From positions 51,506,797 to 51,570,796 of the forward strand of contig CM029627.1 in NCBI GenBank assembly GCA_017311315.1: DNA of 64,000 bases, written 5' to 3'. The stretch's first letter is position 1; each line of letters starts with the position of its first letter. The notes beneath the pieces were generated by a model that was not told the origin of the DNA, did not search any database, and worked only from the letters and a program-made list of their open reading frames with translations. This DNA comes from Dendrocalamus latiflorus. Taxonomy: Eukaryota; Streptophyta; Magnoliopsida; Poales; Poaceae. Made by a program: the position numbers and the translations under genes. Below, piece after piece: positions 1 through 10,454 of the stretch.

Positions 1-68
1 TCTACTGATCCAGGGAATAATGCAGTGTTATCACAGAGGATTCCAGGTATTAAACTTGGGGTCCGACA
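1..68 (+). mobile_element. 3' end of a Gypsy-type LTR (fragment)
   Basis: The first 68 bases resemble the last bases of the complete LTR at 19746-23345: a block around GATC.GGGA, then an ATCACAGAGG-like block, then the terminal GGGGTCCGACA. The piece ends at the CA of CCGACA at position 68. The rest of the LTR lies outside the window. It reads in plus orientation. Family assignment is by internal comparison only. Confidence 0.55.
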
Positions 69-720
69 TGTAATCATATTGAATTGGAAGAGAGGAGTAG
101 AGGGGAGGGGGAGAAGGGAGGGGGTGATATGGACATAGAGAGGGGGTGATGTGCCTATCTTAGCACCTACTTTAGTTGCTAATACTATAAACCAAATAAT
201 AGAATCAATAACAGTCTCAACATGAATATGTGCTCTCAAATTGTAGGGTTGCACAAGATTAATCTTGGCCGTCCCGCTACTAAATCATATAGTCTTCCTT
301 GATTGGTTATGCCAAATAATGAATTCAGTCTTTTGAGCTCTAGATACAAACTCTACAATCTCAAGATCAAGATATATTCAGCATGCATATATTCAGACAG
401 CAGTTAACTTTTAACTTGTCAAGATGAAATCCTAACAGATCAATTTAATAACATGCCATAACTGTAAATCCCACAGGCAATCTCAGTATATGGAAGATTG
501 TATATAACAGCTATTAAAGCTCAAAGACCGAATGAACCAATCTCAGTATATGAATTTATCATCATCGAGCAACTGTAAATCCCACAGGCAATCTCAGTAT
601 ATGGAAGATTAACAAACTTGAATATACATGAATGCAACTAAGCAACTAACCATAACAGTAAGCATAACAAACTTGAATATACAGTAAGCATATACCATAA
701 CAGTAAGTATATAACAGTAA
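69..720. other. AT-rich non-coding DNA with a direct repeat
   Basis: No coding region is supported. A 39-bp sequence beginning ACTGTAAATCCCACAGGC is present twice, near 462-500 and 571-609, with a partial third copy of its AATCTCAGTATATG tail near 539. The stretch could be interior sequence of the CACTA element to the right or older flanking DNA. Confidence 0.5.
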
Positions 721-824
721 GCAACTAACCATATACATAACAGTAAGCAACTAACCATATACATAACAGTAAGCAACTAACCATATACATAACAGTAAGC
801 AACTAACCATATACATAACAGTAA
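721..824. repeat. 26-bp tandem repeat, four copies
   Basis: The unit GCAACTAACCATATACATAA plus CAGTAA starts at 721, 747, 773 and 799. The copies are essentially identical, which implies recent slippage or unequal exchange. A degenerate shorter version (CATAACAGTAAGCATATAAC) continues on both sides. Confidence 0.9.
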
Positions 825-837
825 GCATATAACAGTA

Positions 838-1340
838 AGCCCTAAACCCTAACACTCAGTATGAAGTATCAAGCATCAACCCTAAACCCTAACAGTAAGC
901 ATGAAGCTCGGGGAGGGATTTGATGACCTTAGGGTTTTGGTGACGGAGGAGGAGGCGGCGACGACGGAGGAGGAGGAGGAGGAGGCGACGACGACGGAGG
1001 AGGAGGAGGAGGCGGCGACGCAGGAGGAGGCGGCGGCAACGGAGGAGGAGGAGGCCCCGGGCTCAGGGAGGCGGCGGCGACGACGGGCTCGGGGAGGCGG
1101 CCGGCGACGACGGAGGAGGAGGAGGAGGCGACGACGGGCTCGGGGAGGCGGCAGCGACGACGGGCTCAGGGAGGCGGCGGCGACGATGGGCTCGAGTGAG
1201 GCGGCCGGGGAGGGCTCGAGTGAGGCGGCCGGGGAGGGCTCGAGGGAGGCGGCGGCGAGGGCTCGGGGGAGGCAGATTGGGATTTAGATATAGAATAACT
1301 GCAGAATATACGGAAAACCCTAGACACGAGTATATAGCGG
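838..1340 (-). other. GC-rich low-complexity segment with telobox motifs; exon-like on the minus strand
   Basis: Two CCCTAAACCCTAA teloboxes lie near 841 and 880. From 930 to 1270 the plus strand is a run of GAGGAGG and GGCGGCGACGAC triplets, open in several frames. On the plus strand it would encode a Glu/Ala/Arg-rich 128-residue product (901-1287), which I do not believe. Read leftward on the minus strand it looks like the GC-rich first exon of a CACTA second gene: a TATA-like CTATATACTC at about 1338-1329 is followed by a CTAGGGTTTTCC motif and Ser/Pro-rich coding-like sequence. No family is recognisable. Treat it as a possible exon of the second transposon gene. Confidence 0.3.
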
Positions 1341-1343
1341 ATT

Positions 1344-1555
1344 ATTACAGACGGTTCTAAACTTAGAACCGTCTGTGATAGGAATATCACAGACGGTTCT
1401 AAGTTTAGAACCGTCTGTAATAAGCATACTATCTCAGACGGTTCTACGTTTAGAACCGTCTGAGATAGTAGGCTTATCACAGACGGTTCTAAACTTAGAA
1501 CCGTCTGTGATATTCATATCACAGACAGTTCTAAGTTTAGAACCGTCTGTGATAA
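1344..1555. repeat. Array of five CAGACGG palindromes (CACTA sub-terminal type)
   Basis: Five units of about 36-40 bp are spaced 42-45 bp apart. Each is a near-perfect palindrome: an arm ending CAGACGGTTCTA, then its complement TAGAACCGTCTG. Units lie at about 1344-1379, 1384-1421, 1430-1469, 1474-1512 and 1517-1555. The same arm motif appears at the ends of every CACTA element here, where such repeats are the presumed binding sites of the TNPA/TNP1-type protein (known for En/Spm). The third unit has changed symmetrically in both arms. Confidence 0.9.
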
Positions 1556-1640
1556 GCCTATGCCCGACTGTAGTCATTCATGATCAACTACCTACCAGCT
1601 GCATTCATTTACACATTTTCTCAATCTGCATTCATTTTTG

Positions 1641-1893
1641 TCACACATTTTCACATACACATCTGAAAATTGACTACATCACATATTTTCACATATACAT
1701 CTCAAAATTGACTACATCACACATTTTCACATATACATCTCAAAATTGACTACATCACACATTTTCACATATACATCTCAAAATTGACTACATCACACAT
1801 TTTCACATATACATCTCAAAATTGACTACATCACACATTTTCACATATACATCTCAAAATTGACTACATCACACATTTTCACATATACATTCT
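1641..1893. repeat. 38-bp minisatellite, about six units
   Basis: The unit ACTACATCACACATTTTCAC plus ATATACATCTCAAAATTG starts at 1673, 1711, 1749, 1787, 1825 and 1863, with a diverged partial unit from 1641. The central copies are identical. It lies just downstream of the transposase stop and therefore inside the CACTA element. Confidence 0.92.
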
Positions 1894-2018
1894 TATTGTA
1901 CTTGCTTATTTCCTTTAAAAATTAGCCCTTCATCATGATCAATGCGTACGTAACTAGTTTCGTCACGTTGTTCATCGTCGACCCTTATGCCATTTCCAAA
2001 AGGAGGTAACTCGTCAAA

Positions 2019-4019
2019 TTAATTGTATTCCTCCTCGTCCACTACATTCTCCACTCCAACAATTCTCCTTTTTCCATGAAGAACTACATGGTGTTTCTTA
2101 TTTGCCGGGTCGGTTACATAGAAAACTTGAACAACTTGATTGGCGAGTACGAATGGTTCGTCTTTGTACCCGACACGTTGGAGGTCCACGGTCGTGACAC
2201 CGTACTTGTCAACCTTCACCTGTGGGAGATGCACCCAACGGCAGCGAAATAAGGGGATTTTGAAAACCACATAGTCGAGCTCCCAAATCTCTTCTGTGAA
2301 GCCATAGTACGAGTTTCTCGACCCATCGGTACCGAATGCATCTATGCGGACACCGCTGTTCTGGTTAGTGCTCTTGACATCCTGAGACTGCGTATAGAAT
2401 GTGTACCCATTTATGTCATATCCTTGCCATGTCACAACTGTAAATGTCGGCCCTTTTGCCAACCATGTCAGCGTCTCACTCGGCGAGCTCCTAGCGATTT
2501 GCTCCTTCAACCATTGGTTGAACCAACGGTTGTGTTGCCTCATGATCCAAACATCCGGCCGCTCTGGATTCTGTTGCCGAAGCACATCCTTGTGCTGCTC
2601 CACATAAGGCGCCACTTCAGTCATGTGTTGCAACACCGTGAAATGGGCTTGAGTATACGTGTCCATATCTGGAGTGATTGCTTTCCTTCCGATAGTTCCG
2701 AGACCCTTCAGCCTCCCCTCATGATGAGATTGAGGGACACCTATCGGTTGAATCTGAGCCATATAATCGACACAAAACTCAATGACCTCTTCGCTTGCAT
2801 AACCTTCGACGATGCTGCCCTCCGGCCGAGAACGATTCCGTACGTAGGACTTGAAAATTCCCATGAACCTCTCAAATGGGTACATGCTACGTAGGAATAC
2901 GGGCCCGCACATTTTTATCACGGGCCATGTGCTGTGTCGGCTGCTCATGCTACTGAAAGGATTCATTCCATCTGTACTCAGTCCAAACCTTATATTCCTT
3001 GGTTCTGCACCGAACTCTGCAAAACTCCTATCGATGTTTCTCCACTGCGCGGAATCAGCAAGGTGTCTTATCATTCAATCCTTCTTGCGCTCCTCCGAGT
3101 GCCAACGCAGAAGTTTTGCCTCCTTTGGATTTGCAAAACACCTTTTCAAACGGGGAATTATAGGAAAATACCATGCCACCTTAGCAGGAGGTCCTTTCTT
3201 CGCCTCTGTTCCCTCTCCATCATCTGATTGATTGTTACATTTGTATCGGGATGCGTTGCACACCGGACATACATGCATGTTTGCATACTCTTTACGGTAG
3301 AGGATACAGTCGTTCGGGCATGCATGTATTCTTTCTACTTCCATTCCCAATGGACAAAGAACCTTCTTGGCTTTATACGTGGTTTTAGGCAACTCATTTC
3401 CCTCCGGAAGCATGTCCGCTAAAAGACCTAGCAGCGCCGTGAAACTCTTGTCGGACCAACCGTTGCTTGCCTTCAATTTCAACAGTTCAAGCACGGCCGA
3501 CAACCTCGTGTACTTGCAGCTCGCGTACAAAGGTTTCTCTGAGTCCTCCATCAAGCCACGGAATTTAACATACTCTCTCTCATCATAGTTCTCTTCTACA
3601 TCGTGAAGCATCTGATCCAGATTATCATCGTGCAACCTATCCGAATCCGAGCCACAATCGACATCAACCGGCGGCATGTCATTCACTTCACCGGCGATGT
3701 CATCCGGGGGCATATCATTCACTTCGCCGGCGATGTCATCCGGGGGCATATCATTCACTTCACCGACGATGTCATCCGGCGGCATATGATCATTCACTTC
3801 GCCGTGACTGGTCCAACACGTATAATCCTTTTTGAAACCCCTCCGAATCAAGTGCGCTACAATTTGCCCTCGGTTCTTAAATATCTTCAAATTCTCGCAG
3901 TCAGTGCATGGACAGCACATATATTCCACCCCCTTATTCAACATATCCTCCTCGGCGGCTCTTATAAAAGCAAAAACGCCATTAATGTACTCTTCACTCA
4001 CACGGCTCGCGGCATACAT
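2019..4019 (-). pseudogene. CACTA (En/Spm) TNP2-type transposase, internally deleted
   Basis: Two abutting open frames in the same phase form one broken transposase. Residues 1-85 are the transposase-associated domain (CCPCTDCEN, then IRRGFKKDYTCWTSHGE). An acidic linker with a short tandem repeat follows, then the conserved region CPLGMEVERIHACPNDC, and AWYFPIIPRLKRCF. A single TGA (3075-3077) separates this from MIRHLADSAQWRNID in the same frame. After GLSTDGMNPF...STWPV the protein jumps straight to GPVFLRSMYPFERFMG of the DUF4218 region; the transposase_21 catalytic core that belongs between them is missing without loss of frame (junction near 2920). A DUF4216-like C-terminus with WELDYVVFKIPLFRCRWV follows. 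It cannot encode active transposase. Domain names come from family knowledge; the deletion is inferred from the missing domain. Confidence 0.92.
3655..3795 (-). repeat. In-frame coding repeat in the transposase linker
   Basis: A 33-36 bp sequence encoding a GEVNDMPPDDI-like peptide is repeated about four times. The copies differ by few bases. It extends the acidic linker after the transposase-associated domain, and the related transposase remnants at 43-44 kb and 57 kb lack it. Confidence 0.85.
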
Positions 4020-4682
4020 CCAGCTTCGGTCCTACGTTACGTACATATATAACAACTTAGTATTGAAATCTAGATTAACTAATTATAACTACATATATAC
4101 GGGCCACATTTATTATATTGAGACTTAATTTGCTAGCTCAATTCATATTACAAACACAACAGCTATTATATAACCAACAATTTTGCAAATTAACCATCTT
4201 CAATAACCACTAATGGATTACTTAGACCTAAATTGTAATGCAATTAAAGAAAAAATAAATTACATTACTAACCATATCTAGAGCAACCAGGAAAGACTGA
4301 ATATTCAAAGCTCAATCTCTGCCTCTTCCCACCAAATTAACTGGCCTGAAATCGCCTAGCTTCCTCCCGAGTAAAAAAGTGCGCAGCAGTGGCTAGATCT
4401 GGATCGAAATGAAGACAGATGCGGTCTGAGCAGCGCAATAAATGCCTTAGCCATTATCACAGACGGTTTTTAACTAAAACCGTCTGTGAATTATCACAGA
4501 CGGTTTTTAATACAGACCGTCTGTGATACTTCGGTAATAACCGCCTGTGATAATCCATTTTCCCGCCACAAATACCACAGACGGCCTCCTAATTACAACC
4601 GTCTGTAATAGTGTTCATCAGAGACGGTTTCACAAAAACCGTCTGTGATGAGGCGTCTACTATGAGGCTTTCTGTAGTAGTG

Positions 4683-5990
4683 TGAGTGCTATTGGTTGAT
4701 TATGTTGAGTTACATGATACATGGTTTTGACTCACATGAATCAACTGTATAGAACTTGTGCTCGTGATAGTTACTTAGTCTTTGGATGTACATGTGGCTT
4801 AGACGGAGGAGGACAACGCAATACAAGGATGAGGCAGGTCGGTGACTGCACGGTGAGGATGGCGGCAAGCTCTCCCCATCCGAAAAAGTAAGCACTGATG
4901 AGAGGAGTTCCATGTGTTAGATTATTACGTCGGGATGGACGGTTGTATGCTATAACATTTGGATTTGATCCAAACGGTATACTGTGCTGTAGTCGTACTC
5001 TTAAATTAATGCACGTCCCCAGGTGCTAGGGCCGTACGATTCTTCTTTCATTAAATTTTTGTGATGGAGCAAATCTCGATGTTCGAATCCCCTGACTCAA
5101 ACCCAACAAAATGTTTCATGGGGCAACACAAGAAAACATCGCCTATAACAAATATCAAACCCTTCAACACAAGACGCAACCAAACATGTTGTTTTTCCTC
5201 CAACAAACCAACTCTCAAGAGCAAACAACAAATTCTTTATTTTTTTGCAGGGAAGACCAACAACAAATTCAATGAAGAGCAACCAAAAAACTAGTTTGCA
5301 AGAAAAAGAATGGATGACCGAGTGCTGCAACATTTGCAACTTACTTATAAAGCATTTTGATATCGCCTACGCAACAATAAACAACACTAGATGCAACATC
5401 ATGAAAATTCTTCAAAAAATCGCATGAGTTTGTTACTACAACATTCAAAAAATCTAGTCCCAACATCTCAAATCACTTTTTATAACAAAAAGAAAAACTT
5501 ATGGCTGCGACAAACACCCAAGGCCCCAGCTCGATGACATGGTGGTATGAAATATTTTGATTTTACTTGCGCAACAATGAAAACACTAGATGCAACATCG
5601 AGGTATTTTTTCAAAAAAGTTGCATTGCCAGAGTTTATTATTATAACATTCAGAAAATTTAGCTCCCATATCTCAAATCACCTCTTACAACAAAAAAAAC
5701 ATATAGTTGCAACAAACACCCAAGTCTGTAACACACTAGCTCTCTTGATGGTAACTGTGGCAAGCTCAGCCTTGGGCTCCATGATTTCCTTCCTAGCGCC
5801 TGCTCATCCACCCAGGTGCAGTTCCTTCATAGCCCCTGTTCATGAAACCTTTGCCACCACCGCTGGGTTCCAGGTGCATCCCATCCATGGGCGCATCACC
5901 TTGTACAACACATCGTAGCACCTTGGAGTTGGATCATCTTGCACCTCCAATGGCATTGGCGTATTTTGTAGGCATAGCCTCAATGATGAC
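4683..5990. other. Intergenic DNA without recognisable genes
   Basis: Open frames here are short, overlap on both strands and resemble no family I know. A diverged direct repeat is visible: the segment around 5365-5530 (ACAACACTAGATGCAACATC ... GCGACAAACACCCAAG) recurs around 5570-5730, about 200 bp later. This suggests an old tandem duplication. Confidence 0.5.
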
Positions 5991-6269
5991 TGTTGTAGGG
6001 GTGACCCAACCCCTCGTGACTGGGCCTTGCAATTGGCCCAATATATAATAGACCCAATAGTATATTGGAATGTACCAATGTACCCTCACTTTTTGTCATT
6101 ATCAAAGAGGTAGGATGAGAATTTCCCATCCTACCCCATTCATGTATATAAACCCGTAAGAGGGGTATGAGAAGGGGGATCCACTCATTTATAGATGAGC
6201 TCTCTCTCCTGTCTCGAGCTCTCTCTAGCTCTACATCCTCCCATGGAGAAAGGGGTACCCTGTACTTCC
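5991..6269 (+). mobile_element. Possible short Copia-type LTR with primer-binding site
   Basis: The segment begins TGTTGTAGGGGTGACCC and ends CTTCCA. It has a TATA-like TGTATATAAACC near 6143 and CT-rich leader sequence after it. A degenerate match to the usual methionine-tRNA site (TTGTATCAAGG against TGGTATCAGAGC) follows at about 6271. I found no target-site duplication, so the boundaries are tentative. Confidence 0.35.
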
Positions 6270-6299
6270 AGTTGTATCAAGGTTATAACAGTTGGAGTC

Positions 6300-6600
6300 G
6301 TCCGCGAGGAGTCACACAAGAAGCTGCGTAAGGGAAGGTGCTAGAGAGGGCTACCGTCGGAGCACTCATATCACAAGCACCCCAGCCAGCTTTTGCTGGC
6401 TTTCAAAAAAAAGTAATGTTGTCGCTGGTGGCCTACCGTGCTATGTGCTATTGGCGGCTGCCCCATCGCACTAGCAAAGGTGGGGTAGCACTTCTCGTCA
6501 TCGTCATCATGGCACCAAGGAGTCGGCCCATGTGTGTGATGTACACTGGCTCCGATTGTCCGATGACCACTTCATGATCGTGACTTCATCGATGTTCGTC
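6300..6600 (+). repeat. 300-bp duplicated block, copy A
   Basis: This block matches 10455-10760 in the same orientation with scattered substitutions: AAGAAGCTGCG, CTAGAGAGGGCTACC, CACCCCAGCCAGCTT, ATGTACACTGGCTCC, ATCGTGACTTC. Copy A runs on into the minisatellite; copy B stops soon after. No protein is supported, since both copies contain stops and indels. Confidence 0.85.
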
Positions 6601-7520
6601 CGACCACCCAGTGGTCGCCGATGCTTTGTCTGACCGCCTTGCGGTCAAGACTTCGCTGATTTCTTATCTGGCCAAGAGGTGGTCAGATGAATCGTCTATG
6701 ACCAAGAGATGGTTGGGACTTCATCCAACCACCTCGTGGTCATAGACGCTTTGTCTGACCAACTCACAGTCCTAACTTCGTCCGACCGCCTCATGGTCAT
6801 GACTTTGTCCGACCGCCTCGCGGTCGTAGATGATTCATCTGACCGTTTGGCGGTCGTGATTTTGTCCGACCCCGTTGACACCTATCCAAAGGGTGGGGGA
6901 CGCAGCACGTGCTTCAAGTCTTTATCCCACTACCGATTTCGTCTGACCGCATCATGGTCGAGACTTTGTCCAATCACCTCGTGGTCATAGACGCTTCGTC
7001 CGACCGCCTCATGGTCGTGACTTCGTCCAACCACCTCGTGGTCGTAGCCACTTTGTCTAACCGCCTTATGGTCATAGACGCATCGTCTGATCACCTCGCG
7101 ATCGTGACTTTGTCTGACCACCTTGTGATCATAGTCACCTCATCCGACTGCATCACGGTCGAAACTTCGTCTGACCACCTTATGGTCATAGATGCTTGGT
7201 CACATTGCTTCGTGGTCAAAACTTCGTCTAACCACCTTTTGGTCGTAGATGCTTGGTCACATTGCCTCGTAGATGTTTGACCACCTCGTGGTCACTGATG
7301 CTTCTTCCGACCGCCTTACGGTCGAGATTCCACCAACTTCGTCGATGCCTGTTTGAAGGGTGGGGGACGGAGCACACATGCTTCAAGTCTTCGTCCAGCC
7401 GCTGACTTCATCTACTTTCGTGTGACACCTCGTCATCATGACTTCATCCAACTATCTTGTGGTCCTAGACATTTCCTCCAACCGCCTTGTGGTCCTGACT
7501 TTGTCCGACCACCTTGTAGT
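6540..7520. repeat. 29-30 bp degenerate minisatellite (about 30 units)
   Basis: Units of the type CTTCGTCCGACCGCCTCATG plus GTCGTGA repeat for nearly 1 kb. Each contains a short inverted pair (GACCNCCT..GTGGTC), so the array alternates two half-motifs. Long open frames on both strands arise only because the period is close to a multiple of three. It is broken near 6880-6940 and 7340-7420 by a GGGTGGGGGACG-containing segment that itself occurs twice. Confidence 0.88.
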
Positions 7521-7539
7521 CCACTCTAATCAAAATATA

Positions 7540-7868
7540 AAAACTTGGTTTAGACTTAGGCAAATGGTTAAGTGGTCGGTGCTTGCTGGCATGCATTGTT
7601 GTTTGGTAACGCAGTGTTGATTGCCAAGCACAAGGGGTATGTGGTTAGTGCCTAAGTCTGTTAAGGACCAGTCTGTGAGCTACTGCTACAAAGCCCTTTT
7701 TGTACTACCACAACGCTGGTATGGGACAACCTTGGCTGATTAATTTGTACGTAGGTCCCAACCTGAGTTTCGCTGTAGGTTGAAAGTGAGCGTGGCGTAG
7801 GCCATGAAAAGTCTCACTCGGCTTAAGAGGGGCTCCATGTTATGGTGAAATCTCAGTGTTGGCTTGGC
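7540..7868 (+). mobile_element. Gypsy-type LTR, middle portion (left part of an interrupted copy)
   Basis: The sequence parallels 22150-22470 of the complete LTR at 19746-23345: the opening AGACTTAGGCAAATGGTTAAG-like block, a CTGATTAA block, a GAAAGTG block, and the closing GGTGAAATCTCAG. The copy resumes at 9961, so the Copia remnant at 7869-9960 splits it. Confidence 0.65.
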
Positions 7869-8245
7869 AGATCAAGAAGCATGGTATACAAACCTCTAAA
7901 AGCATTGTCCTTATCCTCACATGAGGTGCAAGATATAGTCTCAACAGTAGTAGATGAAAGAGGAACTACCCTACTCATCTCAAGTTCAGCAAGAAGACTA
8001 ATATTCTCCACCTTAGTCATGTCGAGCTCAGGGGACACACTATCATGCAAGGTCCTTAGCTTCTCCATGTCATCCAGCAAGGCAGTACATACATCACAAT
8101 CGTCACGGGAGGGAGCAGATCTAAGTGAAGTAAGCTCCCGTGACAAGCTCTCTACTTCCTTCTCCAACTCGCTAACCCTAGCTCTAGATCTAGCATGAAA
8201 TCCACCTAGGGTTCTTGCTCGTCCGTCCCATCGTCGTTGCTCCAT
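7853..8245 (-). pseudogene. Copia gag fragment (coiled-coil segment)
   Basis: The frame encodes SRARVSELEKEVESLSREL, a heptad-rich coiled coil, then a DDCDVCTALLDDMEKL segment and a CTSCEDK motif. These are typical of the gag region of grass Sirevirus-like Copia elements. Another gag-like stretch (VLTAFDDLDLSEAEGW) lies upstream in a different frame around 8250-8330, so at least one frameshift is present. Protease, integrase and reverse transcriptase are absent; the fragment ends at the border with Gypsy LTR sequence near 7868. Confidence 0.6.
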
Positions 8246-8399
8246 CCCTCTGCCTCGCTGAGGTCGAGGTCGTCAAAGGCGGTGAGGACGCGGCGAATCT
8301 CCTCTCTAATAGCTAAAAAGCTATGAAGAGTGAGAGCTCAAGCTTACGGAGACCTAACACACAGAGCAGCAGCAACAAAAAGATTTAACAGAAAAGACC

Positions 8400-9960
8400 T
8401 CGAATAAAAAATCCAGGAAACAGTGGGGGAGGTCAGACCGCAGGCCTTAAACCGGTCAGACCGCCGGCCACCCACCGGTCACACCGCCCTCTCCTAGCCG
8501 GTTTGACCGCCAACATGAGAGCGGTCTGACCGCAGGTCAGGGAGCGGTCTGACCGGCCTCCCTGAATCCAGAGCAGTTTGGCACGATAAAAAATTCAGAA
8601 AAGCTGAGAGCTTCTACTGCAGAGAAATTCGATGACCATAAGCTGATCTAATCAAACCAAAAGGTCAATACTACATCCTAAATACCATTAGGATCTTTGG
8701 AAGCCAAGAATTTCAACTGAAGAGAGGAGAAACAATATTCTTGACAAAATCTAAAACTCTTGCAAAGTATGAGCTAAAACCAAGATTACTCAAGATACTT
8801 GGGTCCTTTGCTCAAGGGACTTTGCAAATAGTTTAGCAACATCAAGACGACTTGAAAACATGAATCATGAGCCATCTTTTAGATAGAATTCAGAAGTGGC
8901 CAAGTTCCTCTGAACCCTAACCCTGGAAAATCAAGAGCAGAGCAAAAGGGGAGAAATGGAATCTTTGGATTATCAGCTATGCTCTTGGGAGTTTGTTTGA
9001 TCAAATGACCTTGAGGAATCATCCCAACATAGAGCAACCCATTTTGCACCTTCTTGGCAAGAAATAGCTTCAAATCACAAAAGCCAAGAAATCAACAGAA
9101 ACAGAAAACAACGAAGAACACACGAGGACAGAAGCAACCCAAATCAAATAGATTCATTCCCATGAATGATTGAGTACAGAGGAAAGATTACATGGAGTAT
9201 CAACTCATATCCTCTCTATTGCCCCATACATGATTGGATCAAGGGAATGTTCTCTCCTCTCTACATGCTTGACCTGAGAGAGAGCCCTCACGAAGGAGAC
9301 ATGATCACAACAGAATTCTGCCCCCTCACCAACTAAAGCAAAAGAAGGCAAAGCAAAAACAAAACCCTAAAGCCTTGCACTCCCTCTCACAAGTGTTGCA
9401 TGAACAAGGAGACATCCCCTCCTTACATAGCCTTTGGCTAACGGGTCTCCAACCCGTTACGTCTGCTAAAACCCGAACGGAACTGCTTCCACCTGTGCAA
9501 CTTTGCGTTTTTACCAAAACGCCCCTCCTGCACCTTCCGGGAAGCTTCCGCGTTCCGTGTCGTCCAAGCCTCGCAACCACCTCGAGTCTCCGCCGTCTTC
9601 AACACATCCGACCGTTCTGACCTCGACACCACCTGTGTCTAGTCCGGTCACCTCGTGTCTCGCCACGACTCCGCCTCGATGTCCTGCAGCCAACACAGAC
9701 AAGAAACACATCAAATAGCACCGCTCGACACATGAAGGCATAAATGGCATCAAAACATCATACTTACGCATGACGAAGCCCAAACCTGTCAAATCAAGAG
9801 AATATGCATCTAATCACTTTGACCAGGTTTGACCAAGTCCGACCGACGTCGATTGCACCATGCAATGACATGGTCCGAACCACACAAACCAAACTCGACT
9901 TTCCTAAACCCTTGTCAATTACTCATCACACACACGGGATGACCTCCACATGGTCTCTCA
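8400..9960 (-). mobile_element. Copia LTR, minus orientation, same family as the solo LTR at 40720
   Basis: The outer end at 9960 is the reverse complement of TGAGAGACCATGTGG, identical to the start of the solo LTR at 40720. The alignment continues through the GTCGAGCGGTGCTAT block and the CTTCCCGGAAGGTGCAGGAG block to the cluster of CGGTCAGACCG palindromes at 8430-8570. The inner LTR end (a C-run followed by CTCTGTTGCC in the solo copy) is missing, so this copy is truncated before it joins gag sequence. Confidence 0.8.
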
Positions 9961-10451
9961 GAGATTAAAAAAATGTGTGGATGAATGGAGTCCATATGAG
10001 ATCTTTTTGAGGAAAGGTGGTTCAGGTGGGATACCTATGGATATGTTAGTGTTTGGTTGGAGCCTGTATTAATGATATTAATTTGTTAAAATCTTGTTTT
10101 TATCTATTGTATCAAATTCAGCTTGTGAATCTACTTACAATATTTACTTCAATTCTACTTTTCGCTCAATTAACCTTATTATGCCTTTCTTTGTCAATCC
10201 TTATGCATGCATTAACTCTGTTAAACCTCCTGGGGTAACTTATGGAGTACTTTATGTGCTTCCGTTGCTTATATTTAATTTTGGTTTATGGACCATTGAT
10301 TTAAACTTTGGTAATCAGGCCCACATTCAGTTAAATAAAGTTGTTCATTATGCATGATATTTGCCTTTGTTATCCACTGTGTGCACTAGCTGATCCTGGA
10401 CTAGTGCGATTAACACAGAGGGTTTTGGAGTAGTTGCTTCGGGATCCGATA
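9961..10451 (+). mobile_element. Gypsy-type LTR, 3' portion (right part of the interrupted copy)
   Basis: The segment parallels 22720-23345 of the complete LTR, including GGAGTACTTTATGTGCTTC, TGTGTGCACTAGCTGATC and the end GGGATCCGATA (usual terminal CCGACA degraded). Together with 7540-7868 it is one LTR split by the Copia insertion. A five-base target duplication for the Copia insertion is not convincing (GAGAT on the right, CAGAT on the left). Confidence 0.65.
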
Positions 10452-10454
10452 GGG

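Larger units (their letters stand above)
1344..4682 (-). mobile_element. CACTA element 1 (right terminus resolved, left terminus not found)
   Basis: The right end is at 4682: the minus strand begins CACTACTACAGAAAGCC. It is preceded inward (4455-4640) by palindromic CAGACGGTTTTT / AAACCGTCTGTG repeats. The gene reads inward on the minus strand, as in other CACTA elements. No CACTA terminus was found on the left; the palindrome array at 1344-1555 may be the left sub-terminal zone of a truncated copy, or an internal array beside a second promoter. The start given is only the leftmost clearly element-derived sequence. Confidence 0.75.

Noticed and set aside
838..895. True telomere or interstitial telomere block
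   Set aside because: Only two short CCCTAAACCCTAA motifs are present; they fit promoter teloboxes better than a telomere relic.
901..1287. 128-residue plus-strand ORF, Glu/Ala/Arg-rich
   Set aside because: It is produced by GAG/GGC/GAC triplet runs, is open in several frames and lacks any domain; the minus strand gives a better exon-like reading.
6709..7280. Long open frames over the 29-30 bp array
   Set aside because: They exist on both strands and repeat the same peptide with the minisatellite period; no domain and no start context.
7842..8198. 118-residue plus-strand ORF opposite the gag fragment
   Set aside because: It is the antisense shadow of the coiled-coil gag frame, Ser-rich only because the sense strand encodes Glu/Leu heptads.
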